From NCBI GenBank assembly GCA_032622095.1, contig CP136069.1, forward strand, positions 167,580,394-167,644,393: 64,000 bases of DNA. The letters are read 5' to 3'. The notes under the pieces were generated by a model. That model did no database searches. It saw only the letters and a list, made by a program, of their open reading frames with translations, and was not told the DNA's origin. This DNA comes from Siphonodentalium dalli (Eukaryota > Mollusca > Scaphopoda > Gadilida > Siphonodentaliidae). This document shows, one piece after another, positions 16,374-29,618 of the stretch. The stretch's first letter is position 1. Each line of letters opens with the position of its first letter. The position numbers were made by a program, and so were the translations under genes.

Positions 16374-17389
16374 TAGTTTATTAGTAATTGTTCCCATATA
16401 CTTGTATCCTGAACGGATAGTAATACGTTATTAGTTTTCAACTGCTCTTTTTTAAATTGAAGAAACTGTTGAATGGTCCCGCTAGCAGAGCTTATGGATC
16501 CTGCTCGCAGTGGTTGCAATCTATGAAATGGTAACGGCTGCAGGTGGTCTTATGTCTAGTGGAAATTCTATTAGTACAATGTGTTATGAATATTGTATTG
16601 GTTTAAACATATTTATTGCAACAAAGTTTATATGGGATTGGGACACAAGTTACAACAACGTAATACAGTCCCTTTCCCAACAATGTTTGCACAAATGTTT
16701 ACCAACGCCAGACAGTACCCTTACCACCTGCAGACAGTGTCATTTGGAAGCGCGGAAGTTTGATGGAAGTTGATGTCGTTAAGTTCTCTTGGATGACGTC
16801 ATATAACTATCGATCCTTGCAGTGGCAGGTATTCTTGAGATGCCGTATATAAATAAAAAGACGATAAACAGATCTACAAACAGGCGCTTCGACAAAAATG
16901 AGCTAGAAATTGAAAAAAAATTCATACAAAACTATCAGATTATTTCCGTGAAATATTTGCAATGCAAATACATATTTAATTTGTCTCATTTTGTCGCATA
17001 TTTGTGTGTTTCAAATTGTTTTCAACTATCGTATCGTTCGTCTGTCGATTGTGAAACAATGCGAAATGTTTAATATGCTAAAAAATAAATCTCACGTGAC
17101 ATGATTAGTAAAAGTGATCGCTATTTCTCATATAGGAATAACTCACCCGTTATCTCTTATCTCCTTATATATGTTCGCTGATGAAAATTCGTGATATCTT
17201 CTTAAAGCTACCGGTGTGATTGGGGACCCCTGCTAACGCCTTTAAATAGTTCCACAAGTACACAACCACTGCTATATACCTCTCGCTGTACAGGACCGGT
17301 TTACAGGGGTCAATTTAAGCTAACTTATAGTGCCGCATGGTGTAATAATATATCCAGCTGATTAAAAAAAAAAAAAAAAGGAACAATGA
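16374..17389. other. Non-coding host flank right of the Polinton
   Basis: No gene or repeat family recognised. An A-run of 15 lies near 17,366. Short open frames have no protein-like signal. Confidence 0.5.
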
Positions 17390-17830
17390 GTGCGCATCTG
17401 AAGATGGCGCTCGTCGAATATTGTTACCCGAAAGAATGAATCTGCCGCAAAAGAATTATTGGAAGCCAAGTTTTTTTTAACGAAATTCGGTAAAAACGGA
17501 GGCTCACATCTAGAGGCCTTTCCGTAGAATCATATACAGTTTGGTGACGATTGTATGAGAAATGTAACATGTAAGGTGTGCTAAAGGATTTAGTCATACA
17601 AAGAGTCAAACCTAAGATGGCCGCTGGCAGCCATGTTTTTAACAGAATTCGGAAAAAATGGCAATCACCCATCTATATTTAACCCCAAGGATCCATATGC
17701 AGCTTGGTGATGCTCGGATGAGGGATATGATCAGTAGGGCGTGAAAGGATTTAGTGATGCAAAGAGTAAAGTCCAAGATGGCTGCCGGCTGCCATGTTTT
17801 TCATCGAAAATCGTTCAAATTTGACATCTC
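17390..17830. repeat. Degenerate tandem units with AAGATGGC...GCCATG core
   Basis: Units of about 170-190 bp, each with GATTTAGT(C/G)ATGCAAAGAGT, CAAGATGGC(T/C)GC(C/T)GGC and a GCCATGTTTTT end. The same words recur at 45,980-46,700 and near 50,250, so this is a dispersed family. Confidence 0.65.
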
Positions 17831-18230
17831 CCATGTCGTTGAAATCGGTCAAAGTTTGTTTGAACTATCGCGCTAATGGTCGCGAACGACAAAAATCGCT
17901 AAAAATAGACAAACTAAGGCCCAAAAATCTCGTATAAAAGATTCGACAAACCTGGTTTTTTCGATCTAGATATTTTTGCAACAGAACCATATACCATATA
18001 TAAATTAAATAGGTTGACGTTTGATTGAGTTGCCGAGCTAACGGTCGCGAACGATCAAAATCACTAAAATAAAATAGACAAACTAAGGCCCATAACTCTC
18101 GTATAAAAAATGTTGGAAAAACCGTGGTTTTCAAACTCAAGCTATAGATATTGTTGCAACAGACCCATATACCAAATATCATTTAAATAAGTTTACGTTT
18201 GTTTGAGTTATCGCGCTAACGGTCTCGCGC
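17831..18230. repeat. Two diverged tandem copies of about 170-190 bp
   Basis: Each copy holds GAGTT..CGCTAACGGTCGCGAACGA, AGACAAACTAAGGCCCA and CTCGTATAAAA, followed by ATTTTTGCAACAGA-CCATATACCA. A third copy begins at about 18,200 and breaks off. Confidence 0.7.
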
Positions 18231-19726
18231 CCGGACGCGTGGACGCCCGCTCACAGACCTCACCAAAGCATAAGTGGGAAGTTTTGAAAAATCTCGACTA
18301 AAATGCTATATAAATATAAGAAATGAATATAGTTTGAATGTGTTTTATTGAGGGGTATGTCGCTGTGGGGCACATTTAGTGTGCACAGCTTCACATTAAT
18401 TTCTTAAATTTATATGCATGGTTTTCAATAAACTGAGCTGAATTTCTCTTCTAAAATTTTGTCAGCAGTTTTGATATATTACACCATAGCCCAACATTCT
18501 ACCCATACTTTATCGATCGATTCGTCTATGGCCGCTCAGTTATCATATTGCCGGCATCTAGTCATCTAGGTCAACAAGGTGTGACGTCGGTGCGTGTTAT
18601 GGTGTGTTTTCTTAGGATATGGAACGCATGACCCATTTGGCAGTTGGCCAATCACGGACCAGGATTTAGTATCTCACACACACGTGATGTGTAAATAGCA
18701 TGGAAGTATCTGTGTGGCTGTATATCTATATCCAGGAAAGTGTATGTAATAGGTTTGTATGTATGAATGTATGGATTGATGCATATGTATGTATGTACGT
18801 ACGTCAGGTGCGCGTTTCTTTGCGAGTGTTGGCCAGCATGTGAGGGGTTAATGCGGTTGTGTGCATGGATGGATGTATACATGCCTCAGGCAGGTGTATA
18901 TCGATGTAAGTACGTAAGTACGTATGTATGTTTAATAACAATAGTACACGTACGGCTGAAGATAAATCACGAACCAAATGTGAGTACGTGGCGTGTTTTT
19001 GTTTTAAGTGGGTTGGGTGCAAAACACAATTCTAAAAACCATTGAACAGATGAATGCTTAAAAGAACCACAGACACAGGAATGTGTGACAATGTTATATA
19101 ATAAAATAAATTCGGTCGTTCCTCTTATATACATGTATTAAGTATTTTTAGGCAACAACACAGACACCGAAAGTGGGATGGACGGTTGGAGTGTTGCCTC
19201 ATACCCTTTTCACTCCCGTCTTTCTCACATAATTATGTTACCCAATGCTTGTTGTCAGCTTATGGGGCCTCTCGCATGACCTCATTTTATTATATTTAAA
19301 TTATATTTTAAAATCTCAGACAGCAGCATACTGGTAGGTTGCCATATATTCAAAAATATATTTTGATATAGAGATCAATGATTAAAACACAATGAGTGAA
19401 ATAGCTGAGCATGCATTGCTAAACGTTAGGCGGTGAGTTCATGAAATTCAACATCAAAACTCGGGAAATATCACGTGTGATTTCGCCTATAAAACACCGC
19501 GACTAAAATTAAACTGCAGACTCTCTCGAACTAAAACAAAAATCATGACACGACTCAACATTTATCAAGACGGATAATGTTTCAAAACAGGTGTATTTAT
19601 GAACTATAGTGACTAGTCATAATGTGGTTCCTGCTGTTTTATGTTTTCTCCAGGAACCATTAACTAATTTAGATATGTTAAATTATTTTGCAAAAGTTTA
19701 GGAGGTTTGCTGATGGAAGTCTGTGG
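18231..19726. other. Non-coding stretch with TGTA-rich simple repeats
   Basis: 18,690-18,935 is built of TGTATG/GTACGTACG words (microsatellite-like). The rest shows no gene and no repeat I can delimit. Confidence 0.5.
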
Positions 19727-19730
19727 CCCT

Positions 19731-21330
19731 CAGACCCGTTCCAAACGACGGATTTTTGTCGACTCGAATCTAATTGTATTAAATCCGTCGGTGGTGCGTC
19801 TGCGGTCAATTTTGTTTCAGACGGACGCATCTTTGTCGCGTCGAATCTAATACATCGGTCGATTTATTTAAAGGTGCACTTCATGTTACCTTCACAAAAT
19901 GGTCACGCGTAGATATAGAGGCCTATATATACCGGTACATTATACATATATATATACTAAAATACAGTATAAATTATGTATAAATATATGCGCGATTGCA
20001 GCGCGAATATATGTGCATATGTATATGAGGATGTATATAGTACATATAGTTATATAATATAATATAATAGGCGCTACAAATAAATGTTAGATCGTGCAAC
20101 CAATTGCCATATATGTGTATACCATGCATGTAAATACAGGTATACAAGAATTATTATAAATCAGAGACTACCACCCCTACCCTTATAATAAGGAAACCCG
20201 GAATATATGAATTATTATAAATAAGAGGTTACCACCCCTATACCCCCCATTATAAGTAATGCCGGTATATATGAATTATTATAAATAAGATCAGTGGTAC
20301 CACCCTACCCCTTATAATGAGGAATACCGGAATATATTAATTATATATTATAAATCATAGGCTACCAGCTATATATCCTTTATAATAAGGAATACCGGTA
20401 TCTATAAATTATTATAAATCATAGGCTACCATCCCTACCCCTCACAATAAGTAATACCGGTTTATATGAATTATTATAAATCTGAGGCTACCACCCCTAC
20501 CCCTTATATAATAAGGAATACCGGTATATGTAAATTATTATAAATCATAGGCTACCGCTCTGCCCCTTATAACAAGTAATACCTGAATATATGAATTATT
20601 ATAAATAAGAGGTTACCACCCCTTTACCCCTCATAATAAGTAATATCGGTATATATGAATGATTATAAATCAGTAGTACCACCTCTGCCCCTTATAATAA
20701 GTAATACCGGTAAATATTAATTATTATACATCAGAGACTACCACCCCTATTCCTTACAATAAAGAATATCGGTCTATATGAATTATTATAAATCGGTTGC
20801 TACAACCCCTACCCCTTATACCGGTATATATGGATTATTATAAATCATTGATACTATATCCATTATAAGATGTGAGTCAGTGACATGCCATGTTCGTTGA
20901 GGAATCAAACTACCAAAATAATTACAATTTACACAATGTTACCTAAGCAATGCTTATAGATATATCTTTCTGTATGACAAAGAGAGCATGCGACAAATGA
21001 CGTCGTGTGGGTATTTCCTCAGATAAGGGGAGCCCCCTCATTATTATACCATTATCATATCATTATCATATCATTTGCATTCGTTCTTCGGCAACTTTCG
21101 GCTCTTCTCGTCACATGTATTAGATTCGAGTCGTCAAAAATCCGTCGTTTGAAACCAAGACGGATTTCAGACGCATCACCGACGAAGATTCGTCTGAATT
21201 GGACGGAGATTCGTCTGTGATGCGTCTGACACGGATCTAATTGTTTCAAACGTCGCATTTTTGACGCATTTAATACAAATGTGGGTCTGGTATTAGATTC
21301 GAGTCGACAAAAATCCGTCGTTTGGAACGG
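19731..21330. mobile_element. 1.6-kb inverted-repeat element carrying a minisatellite
   Basis: CCCGTTCCAAACGACGGATT followed by TTTGTCGACTCGAATCTAAT at about 19,736-19,776 is repeated inverted at about 21,293-21,332. A further, direct copy of the TTAGATTCGAGTCG-type end lies at 21,119-21,153, so the right part may be two nested elements. Flanks are CCTCAGA and CCTCACT, a possible degenerate target duplication, not convincing. Non-coding. Confidence 0.55.
20147..20870. repeat. Minisatellite, about 12 units of 61-66 bp
   Basis: Each unit reads AATTATTATAAATCA, then GGCTACCACCCCTACCCCTT, ATAATAAGGAATACCGG and TATATATG, with substitutions and small indels between units. AT-rich with one CACCCCTACCCC block per unit. 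Confidence 0.9.
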
Positions 21331-21456
21331 GCCTCACTGAGTCTTGTCGTATGTCAGTATGTGAAAAAACATGCGACATTCGATTTGAGTAGTAGAAGCT
21401 ACGAGAACCAAATTCAGGTATTGGCTAAATAAAGCTTGATGTTATTTCAATATATA

Positions 21457-21612
21457 CAGTAATGCCCTAAATAATCGACTCCTTAACCACAGCAGAATTG
21501 TGGATAATTTTTCAGGATTTAGTCGAAATATGGTCAATATTTCCGACTAAATCCTGAAAAATTTCCAATAATTCTGCTGTGGTTAAGGAGTCGATTATTT
21601 AGAGCAATACTG
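21457..21612. mobile_element. Tc1/mariner-type MITE, 156 bp, near-perfect foldback
   Basis: Flanked by TA (21,455-21,456 and 21,613-21,614), with ends CAGTAATGCCCTAAATAATC and its complement. The arms GACTCCTTAACCACAGCAGA and AATTNTGGNNAATTTTTCAG pair over nearly the whole length, leaving a very small loop. TA duplication and CAGT tips fit Tc1/mariner. Confidence 0.85.
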
Positions 21613-21614
21613 TA

Positions 21615-23430
21615 TGTGACAAGCCTTATAAATGTCCTGAACACTTTGAACTTAGAAAGCGTTTGCTTGAATTGCTACTTCCGTGAACTCGTGCCGTTTC
21701 ATGACAAATATTCAATGTCAACAAGTCAATGCATTATAGAATAATGCAGTTAAATAATTATAATTATACCCAGACCTGGTAACTTACCTCAGTGAGATTG
21801 GGGTGACCTGAGATTCAGTAGAACTCAGCAGGGTGACGGCTTCATCGGATGTGAACTGAAAAGAAAGTGGTCAGCAATCCGATTGTATCGGACATAATTA
21901 CGACCCGTGCGGACAATATAAAGCGCCCCGGAAGAAAACAAGTCTTAACATCGTGAGGGATGAATGATTAATGTTACATAAAAACTGTTCAATTCCTTTA
22001 TAGCCGATAAAAGGTTTCATCGAGAGTGTTGTACTTTATACACGTGGTTCCGCCGAGACCTACTATATTGTATCTCCTATATATAAGCACATTTGTTGTT
22101 CAGCAAACAACAAACTATCTAACCGTTGGGGGGTGACCTCAAATTAAAACTGGTATATTACACCCGGTGGTATAATCTATATTCTGAATGCCGTATGTAG
22201 TATAATAGTTTTAATTTTAGGTCACCACACACGGAGGCTCTTGTGGTTTGTACCTACAATACTGATCAACAGTATTTATGGACCGAGCCCCTTAATGATA
22301 TGGGAGAAAATAAGACCTATGTCTGGTAAGGAATGACTCACTGTTGATTATTGAAAGCCAAAATTTAAAATTACAACAAGGGTCGAACAAGTTTAAAACA
22401 AAATATAACAAATCGCCAAAAAACATTTAGAAGCTGTGCGATAAAGACCCGCCACAAACCCCCTGAAAGAGAAAAACACACAATGTGTCCTACATTTATA
22501 TTCTATAGTATCTTATTATAAGTCAAGAGGTTGGTGGGGATGGAGGTGGACATTAAGAATAAACTCAGGATCTTTTCCGGATAAAATATTTTTTGATTGA
22601 TTCTGTTTCAGGTATCAAGAAAAGAGGCTGGGGTAGGCGTATCCGATTCAATTCATGCGCGCACGTGATATAGTCCCAAATAAAAGTTAGCCACAGAACG
22701 TGAATAATTTCATTGAAATTACTTATTTGTCGATCTGTTATACATACAGGAATGTTATGTAAACAGATCTTAAATCGAAGGTTATAGGAAGAAGATAATG
22801 TTTTTGTAAACAACAAGACGCTACCGCTAGGGGGTCGTAGTTCACAGTTTACTAGAACATACACGGTCGAGTCCATAAATTGATGGAGGGGTGATGCTGC
22901 CCCCATACCTTTATTTATAATGAATATTGCCGGTTATATGTTGTGCAGATGACTTGTAATAGATGGGTTATATATCCAAATTCAGGGCGTGACATACATG
23001 TATATGTTTTCTCAAATTTCGAAACAAGCCCTTATCTAATTCATAGCTATATATACAGTGCTTCCATGCATTTCAAAAATCCTTCAAATACAATCGTGAG
23101 AGTTTCATATGTTATACTAGTACTCAAAAATAAGATTCTATATTGCTATGAAGATGTAAATATTCCGATGTATCTTACAATTTAGCTAGACGTTTTCCGA
23201 TCTTGTAATCTGGACGGCAACAAGGATATTGTGGATGGAAACGGCTGGTGCACATGCGTTTCGGCAATTGGCTTGCTTTCAAAACAAAACGTCTAAATAA
23301 CAAATTAAAAGTCGTGAACTAATATAGTCATGTGCTACGAAACGAATGTAAAATAATAAATAATTATTTCAATAAAGTGGACAAAATGTGGAGACAGGAC
23401 CGAAACGAAATAAACAATGTCGCCCAAAAA
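21615..23430. other. Non-coding stretch with one short foldback
   Basis: A 95-bp inverted repeat lies at 22,132-22,226 (GGTGACCTCAAATTAAAACT against AGTTTTAATTTTAGGTCACC). Otherwise no gene or repeat recognised. Confidence 0.5.
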
Positions 23431-23434
23431 TGTG

Positions 23435-23817
23435 TTGGAATCCGAAAATGACTATTTTCTTGGATTCAGGGGTAAAATATATTTGATTCGAGTCGAGGAA
23501 CCGACTTATCAAAGCTCAGAATGATCAGATATCGATTTTTGAAATCTATTATTTTTCACCACCGAAACTTTTTTTGTGTCCCAGTAAAAAGTCGACGAGA
23601 AGACAGTCTCAGACCAAAGTGCGGATGGAGATGGATAACTGATAAATCAAGTGGTTTTTTTGTGTGTTACATATTTGACAATTTTTTATGCTATAGTTGA
23701 CTGTTAGTATTATTTTTGGGCAATTAATCGATTCTGATAACTGAAGCGGCTTTTCAAAAAAAAATGTTGTTATCGGAATCTGATGATATGGGGACCATCG
23801 AATCGGATAGAGTACCT
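23435..23817 (-). mobile_element. TTAA-type MITE, family copy A
   Basis: Reverse-orientation relative of 47,102-47,522. Shares TATTATTTTTGGGCAATTA, GGGGACCATCGAATCGGATA and the GAGTACCT|TTAA end. The left end (near 23,435) is degraded. Confidence 0.6.
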
Positions 23818-23875
23818 TTAAGTGGCAAAATCGTTGCCAATTTTATAGAGTCAAGTGTCTTTAACTACACGAACC

Positions 23876-23982
23876 ATCGTCAATTCAATTTAGCGAGTAA
23901 ATGTCCATAGGCGCAACATGAAAGTCATTCAACATAAACCTTCACCGTGACACGACTTAACTTTTCAGTTACTTTTATTTCT
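23876..23982. repeat. Dispersed repeat, copy 1 (partner at 62,548-62,655)
   Basis: TCGTCAATTCAATTTAGCG, CATAGGCGCAACATGAAAGT and CAACCTTCAC-type words occur in the same order in both copies, about 80 percent alike by eye. Identity of the family unknown. Confidence 0.6.
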
Positions 23983-24113
23983 AAACACCTCAAAAAAAGA
24001 AAGTCCTCCCTGATATATTCGGTAATATTTTATGAGATATTGGATGAATTTTGACGAAACTTTACGCAAATGTTTATAGTCCGAGAGCCCATAAGGTTTT
24101 ATTGTCGTCACTC

Positions 24114-24703
24114 TGACCAAAAGACCCACTCTGCTCATTTGGTGGCACATTATATTTAGTTTACGGAAACCAATTTCTTGCGAGTGGGAAACGCGGCGTT
24201 TGGGAGATATTTGACATAGAATGATGCCTGGTGAGAGCGAAAAATGTTACTTAAGTGTTGGGGGAGGGTTAGTTATTTCGAATGTATGCAACATATGTAG
24301 TGTCAGCTAACACGTTATATATACCGTTTTGTCGGCAATAAGTCACTCTCTCTAGTGAATAAATACAGAATTAGAATTTCGACCACTGACCTCGAGTACT
24401 ATAGGTCAAAGGTAAAATATATTTTGAAACGCCATCTTTTTTTAAATGTCAAATTGGAAAGTTAGCTTCATAAATTTTATAATCGTCGATTGGAATCCGT
24501 TCTAGTATAATTTTGAACTTTACTGTATACCAGATTCGGATATGAGGAAATAAAACTAACATGGACGTTATTGCAAATATCCAAGATGTCGGCCAAAATG
24601 TGTGCCAAAATAGCCCAAAACAGGAAAAAAATTACAAGAACAGAAAACGACTCCATTATGGAAGGATATTGGTCATAATTTTGTCACACAGGTAAAACAA
24701 GTT
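24114..24703 (+). repeat. Left terminal inverted repeat of the Academ-like element
   Basis: Pairs with 30,050-30,626 over almost its whole length. Shared words include GCCGCGTTTGGGAGATATTT-type sequence, TGATGCCTGGTGAGAGCGAA, CGGCAATAAGTCACTCTCTC and TATACCAGATTCGGATATG. Differences are mostly single bases, plus one short indel near 24,310. Confidence 0.85.
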
Positions 24704-24951
24704 GTTTGTATTAATGGGACAGAGTATACCTGGTTATTTTTATCTCAAATACAGACAAAAATTGCCGATTCAAATTTGAAAATTATGAATTTCTAGTATT
24801 GTTCTATGTAAGAGATGAATTATGGTAGTTCACTGGAACTAACTAGCAAACAGAGGTTTCAGCATCTAAAGTGTGGACATGTGATACTGTTCAATTGAAA
24901 AAAATATTTCACAAAGCTTCTGACCAATATGCTAATTTGTGTTCAAACCAA

Positions 24952-27900
24952 TTAATTCGCCAGAAGAATATACCAAGAGCTATCCTCTTCACAATCAGAA
25001 CTGTCCTCTTCGGAACTATCATTTACTTCTATATCACCAGTATCACCAATATCGTCATCTGATTCCTCGGACTCACATAACACCTCTCCCAGATCTGTCG
25101 GAATCTGTGGTCCAGTAAACCACACAATACCAAAACGACCTTCCACTTCCTCCCAGACGTGCACGGAAGGGTAAATTGATGAGGGAATTGCAAGCGTGGC
25201 ATTTTTCCAGATATAGGCCACAAAGTTTGACCTGATGATTTTTTGGTATAATGCCGTTTTTCGAAGGAGGGAGACCACTAGAGTCAGCCCCTTTGATTTT
25301 TGACAAAGGCTGGCTGTTGTTGGTGGGGGCGAATTTCGTGCTGAATATTGCATATCTAGCATCATCCACGTTCTCCAAAGAAGCTTTTCCGAAAATGGAA
25401 CAAACAAACGATTCGAGAGAGTCCAATGTCTCACGACTTACATTTGTCGATGTTCCTAAACTAGCGAAGGCAGATAAAAATCTATCGGATTTAATCGCCG
25501 TGTCAATAGGTTGAATTTTACCTTTTCGCATGTAAGAAGCTGTATAATCACAGCCAGTAAAGGCGTGTATTCCTGGTAATGCGTCACAAACGATTCTCCC
25601 AAGATGGCCCTGTATATTTGACACATCGACAAAACGTCTTGTGTTGATGCTCTCGTGACCAACATCTAACCATACAAATGATTCTATTCCAACCACGTGG
25701 TACAGTAAGATGATGAGAACATCTGTATCGGAACAGCGGACGACTACATTTGGAAGCTGATAATGATGCGTTATATGGGCTAAATGCAAAATTATTATTG
25801 TGTCGGCTTCCTCGTGTTTACAGTGTAATTCCGTGGCATCTCTGCGGTTCATAGCGTTCCCACAGGCCCGGTACTCATAACACATTGGCAAACCCAAACA
25901 TCAAACAACTTCCCCTAGCACTTCAACATAAATATTCTTTGCCCACTCATCTGCCAAAAATGACACTTTAAAAGTTTCTGAGTTTAAATTTTCAGCAAAA
26001 GTTTTCGGTTTGACTCTGTGATCTGGACCCGTAACGCGCGACTCATTGATGATTGCTCCACGACTCTCTCGCTCGATGTCTTTAATGGACGGATGTTTGT
26101 ATGTGTCAGCTACAAAGTCGACACGATTTGCTGAGTGTTCTGTGCAGATCACGGGCGATACCGCCATAAGTTGGCGATAGGTTTGTGAGTGTACGAATCA
26201 GGAAAAATGCATCAACGATATAAGCGTCTACAGACTTTGGCGCTTCTGGTTCTACCATTCCTTCAAGTTTGTGAAACAATTTAGCTTTATCTGTTTTCAT
26301 TTTTGTACCGTCAATGTGAGCCATGCACAGCGGCACAGGCGTCAGCGGGTAACTGAAAAGCTTGCGAAGATCGATGTCCATTAAACAAGATAGATATAAC
26401 AATCGCCCAAATAGGTCACGCGTGCATTTGATTTCTTTCAACTTCTTGTCTTTAGAAGTCAGTTTCATCGAACGGGCGAAATTCTTAACCTTGCGCCGGA
26501 CTATAGGCTTCTCGAATCTCTTGTCATCATTGAGGCTTTCAGACTTGATTCATCCCGCCATGCCTCTCCAGTTTGAATAGCTTTGAGTATTTCGGAAGCT
26601 ACAATCTTCCCGACAGCACGGCCCGTGGATAGCGAATATAAATCAGAACTTGGCACTTTGTCCGACAACGGTTTCAGTGTGGACTGTATTCCTTCCATGA
26701 GCTTGTGAAGATCTGAATTGTCGCGTTTTACTCTGTATGTTTTCAAATCGTTCACACTGTCTTCGGTTGGGGACTTACCAGCTTTTATATTTAAGTAACT
26801 GATTATTGACCCCCTCATGGATCGGGTAATCATCCATCGTCTACGTGTACCAGCAGAAGATACGGACGTTATTCCAGTGAGTCTAGATGCAGCGTCCCTG
26901 TTGATGGTTTGCTCAAGGGTCAAATCAACAGGGCTCCTGGAGAACGAGTTATGAGTACGTCGAACTGATAGGGCTCCATTGCTTCAACATTATATAAATC
27001 CAGTACATACATCACCATCCATCTGGCATAATTGTGCCTGGATGTTGCAAAGTAGATAGCCGACATTGCATGTAAAGAATACACGTACAATTCAAGGTCG
27101 TTTGTGTGGCAGGCTCGACTAAAAGGAGAAACAATTCAACCAGATCAATGTACATTGCCCAATACTTTGCTGTTTCGCCGTCGGCGCCCGCTCTTGTTTG
27201 GTCAAAGTATTGTTCATATGATGTCATGAAAGTCTCATATTCAACAGACTTCTCGACAGTTTGCATCAGATCTGGCGACGGATGTTCGTTCATCTGTTGA
27301 AAATATTTCAGCAAACCTTCAGGCATGCCCTTTTTGGTACCAATCTATGTATTGTCGGAAGTGTAAAATTCCGAATGCCTGTGTAAGTAATGGATGTAGG
27401 CGTTTGCACCTATTATAATGTTTTCTAGATATAAATCCTTTCAAAGAACCACTTGCTAAGACTCCAGTGTCGACAAGGATATGCGGACCACCGGACTCGT
27501 CAAGTAAATATCCAAGTGAACCAAAATATGCTTGTTGAATATGGAATGCACCAACGCATACAAATATATTATCAAACTTCGGGCTCTCAACTGATTGAAT
27601 TTGTTTGGCTGGTTTAGCTATCGCTAAGTCATAATGGACTACAACCGCCTTCTGACTGCACTCTTGTGCAACCTTCTGAGATATCCTCATGGTTTCCGCA
27701 ACTACATCTAGACGAGTTGGGGGGAGGTTGATGTTCTCCATATATGATATAATTGCTGAGGCAGTGGATCACACTGAAGTCTAGAGTTCCAACCAACCCA
27801 CATGGGTGTCGATTTAAATAGATGACATGAAATCATCCAGTCTTCGTCGCGTCTCTTCAATTGCTGAATATTTGTGGGAGGTGGCTTGGTCTTTATTCGG

Positions 27901-29309
27901 TAATAAATTTTTGACAATTTAGGTTGTTTTTCTGTATGGCGCTAGGTCAGTTATATTAGAACATTCCAGGGAACGTTTCCGTCTACGCAGGTCGTGCGCT
28001 TGGGGTTCAAATGTGCTTTCGTTTGACGTAGGCACAATGGCTGGTTTGTTCTAAAAACATATTCCGACAGTGTCATGCAGTGTCCCATTCCCAGATAGAG
28101 TCTCTGTGTTTTCGTCCAAGTTATCCCAGACCAATGCCGTGGAGAGACCAGGCGCAGTGGTCATACCATCAGGTGTACATTGGTTTTTCTCCGACACCGA
28201 GAGAGCCATGTCAGTCTCCAGCTCCTCAATGCAATGGTAATTCAAACAATGACCAAATCGGTTCAGGATTTCGATGGCGCATCTACTGCCAGTCATACTC
28301 TTCAAACCGAGACCAAGACACACGTGCTTAGATGGTTTTAATGCGCCCTTGGTGCAAGAAAACATACAGTCGTCAGCCGATGCTGCAGCATACCGCTCTG
28401 TGCGATGGCTTTTTGATGGTCTCAAATATCCTGTGTAAAGCACTCGAAAGAAATCTATCAGGAGATTTGGTGGTTGTGCAGTACCTTTAGCAAGATCTTC
28501 TGGATACAACGGGAAGGGGAAATCTTTCGTCGTATTTTAAAGTTGCAAGATCAATGTTCGTAGATGAAGGGCTGTTTGGAATACCCTATTATCAAGAGAA
28601 CAGGCCTGTTCCATGATTTTTTCAAGTGTCACCGGTTTCTCCATTTCAGTTGAGTAAATGACATTGCCCTGCTTGTTATTGAGTTTGCCCATGCGAACAG
28701 AATATTGGTACCATTTGAGAATCTTATCACTCAAAGTAATTGCTTTATATGAACTATCTGAGAACCCATTAAGTCGTGTGGATGGGTGTTGTCTTTGTCG
28801 CTGACTGTCAGTTTATTTAGATACTGTCTGCGACAGGAGTGGTGATATTTCACTTCTTTAGCAACAAAGTCTATTCCACAAATTTTGGCATTTTGTATCC
28901 ATTCTGCTGCTTCCAAAGTTTCACAAGAACCCAATGGCTCGAAATTGGAGCTTCTGGTTCGATGTTTTCGCTCTTTATTACAAAAGAGACATAGTGGGGC
29001 CAGAACTCCCGATGATGTGTTCATATGATGATCAACATCTGTCCGCAGAACAACATTCCTAACAGCAGAGGTACCAACCAAGTCTGTAGCAGCAACTATT
29101 GTGACTGCTGTGAAGTTGTTGTGGCAGACGCTGTGATACCCATAACTCTCGGAAAACAACTTGCCAGAAAGCTTGGCGCAGATGTCTGAATATTTTGATG
29201 AGCCGACTTTCGACAATCTCGATTGACACGCAACTTGGACAGCATCCCACATCTTACTGTCGTAGCGTTTCACTGGCCCAAAATCACCAGTTCCGCTAAC
29301 ACGCAGCAC
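24952..29309 (-). pseudogene. Transposase-like protein with Cys/His cluster and FEN/XPG-like nuclease region, several frameshifts
   Basis: Read from 29,309 down. N-terminal part (29,309-28,731): C/H-rich, with CLFCNKERKHR and VKYHHSCRRQYL. Middle part (28,509-27,319): includes CLGLGLKSMTGSR, RFGHCLNYHCIEELETDMAL, DNLDENTETLSG, SPKFDNIFVCVGAFHIQQAY and KHYNRCKRLHPLL, blocks I recognise from large multi-copy proteins of marine invertebrates. C-terminal part: DAYIVDAFFLIRTL and DTYKHPSIKDIERESRG (26,250-26,040), then CKHEEADTIIIL, RCSDTDVLIILL and FTGCDYTASYMRKGK (25,830-25,515). Together these imitate the acidic motifs of FEN/XPG nucleases (EAEA, DxD, GCDY). An acidic tail ends at 24,952. Frames change at about 28,730, 28,520, 27,730, 27,320, 26,950, 26,480, 26,110, 25,900 and 25,230. 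Introns cannot be excluded for some gaps. Confidence 0.7.
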
Positions 29310-29402
29310 ACATTATATACCGCTTTGGGAGAATGTAGCTATCATGAAGCAAAACGAAAACGAAACTAGATATAATAGAACTATAATAGACAAAGAATAC
29401 AG

Positions 29403-29618
29403 AGTTAGAGCAAAATACAAATAATTAGAAGCTGTGAGTGAGCTGAACGTGACTGTTCTGTATGGACTACCTCGCGATAGTGAAGCATTCCCGCGCATTA
29501 AGCTCTTTATTTGCCAACTACCTTAGTAGTTGGCAACTAAAGAGCGTCATGCGCTGGCTGGAATTGTTCTGAATATGTCCAAACCAGATAGCTTCTAATA
29601 TTTGTATTTTGCTCTAAC
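29403..29618. repeat. Foldback (about 216 bp) inside the Academ-like element
   Basis: GTTAGAGCAAAATACAAATA at the left pairs with the complement at the right (ATTTGTATTTTGCTCTAAC), and both are followed inward by TTAGAAGCT. A second hairpin sits within it (29,498-29,553: GCCAACTAC-CTTA-GTAGTTGGC flanked by CTCTTTA/TAAAGAG). It lies just upstream of the minus-strand gene start and could be promoter structure or an inserted MITE. Confidence 0.7.
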
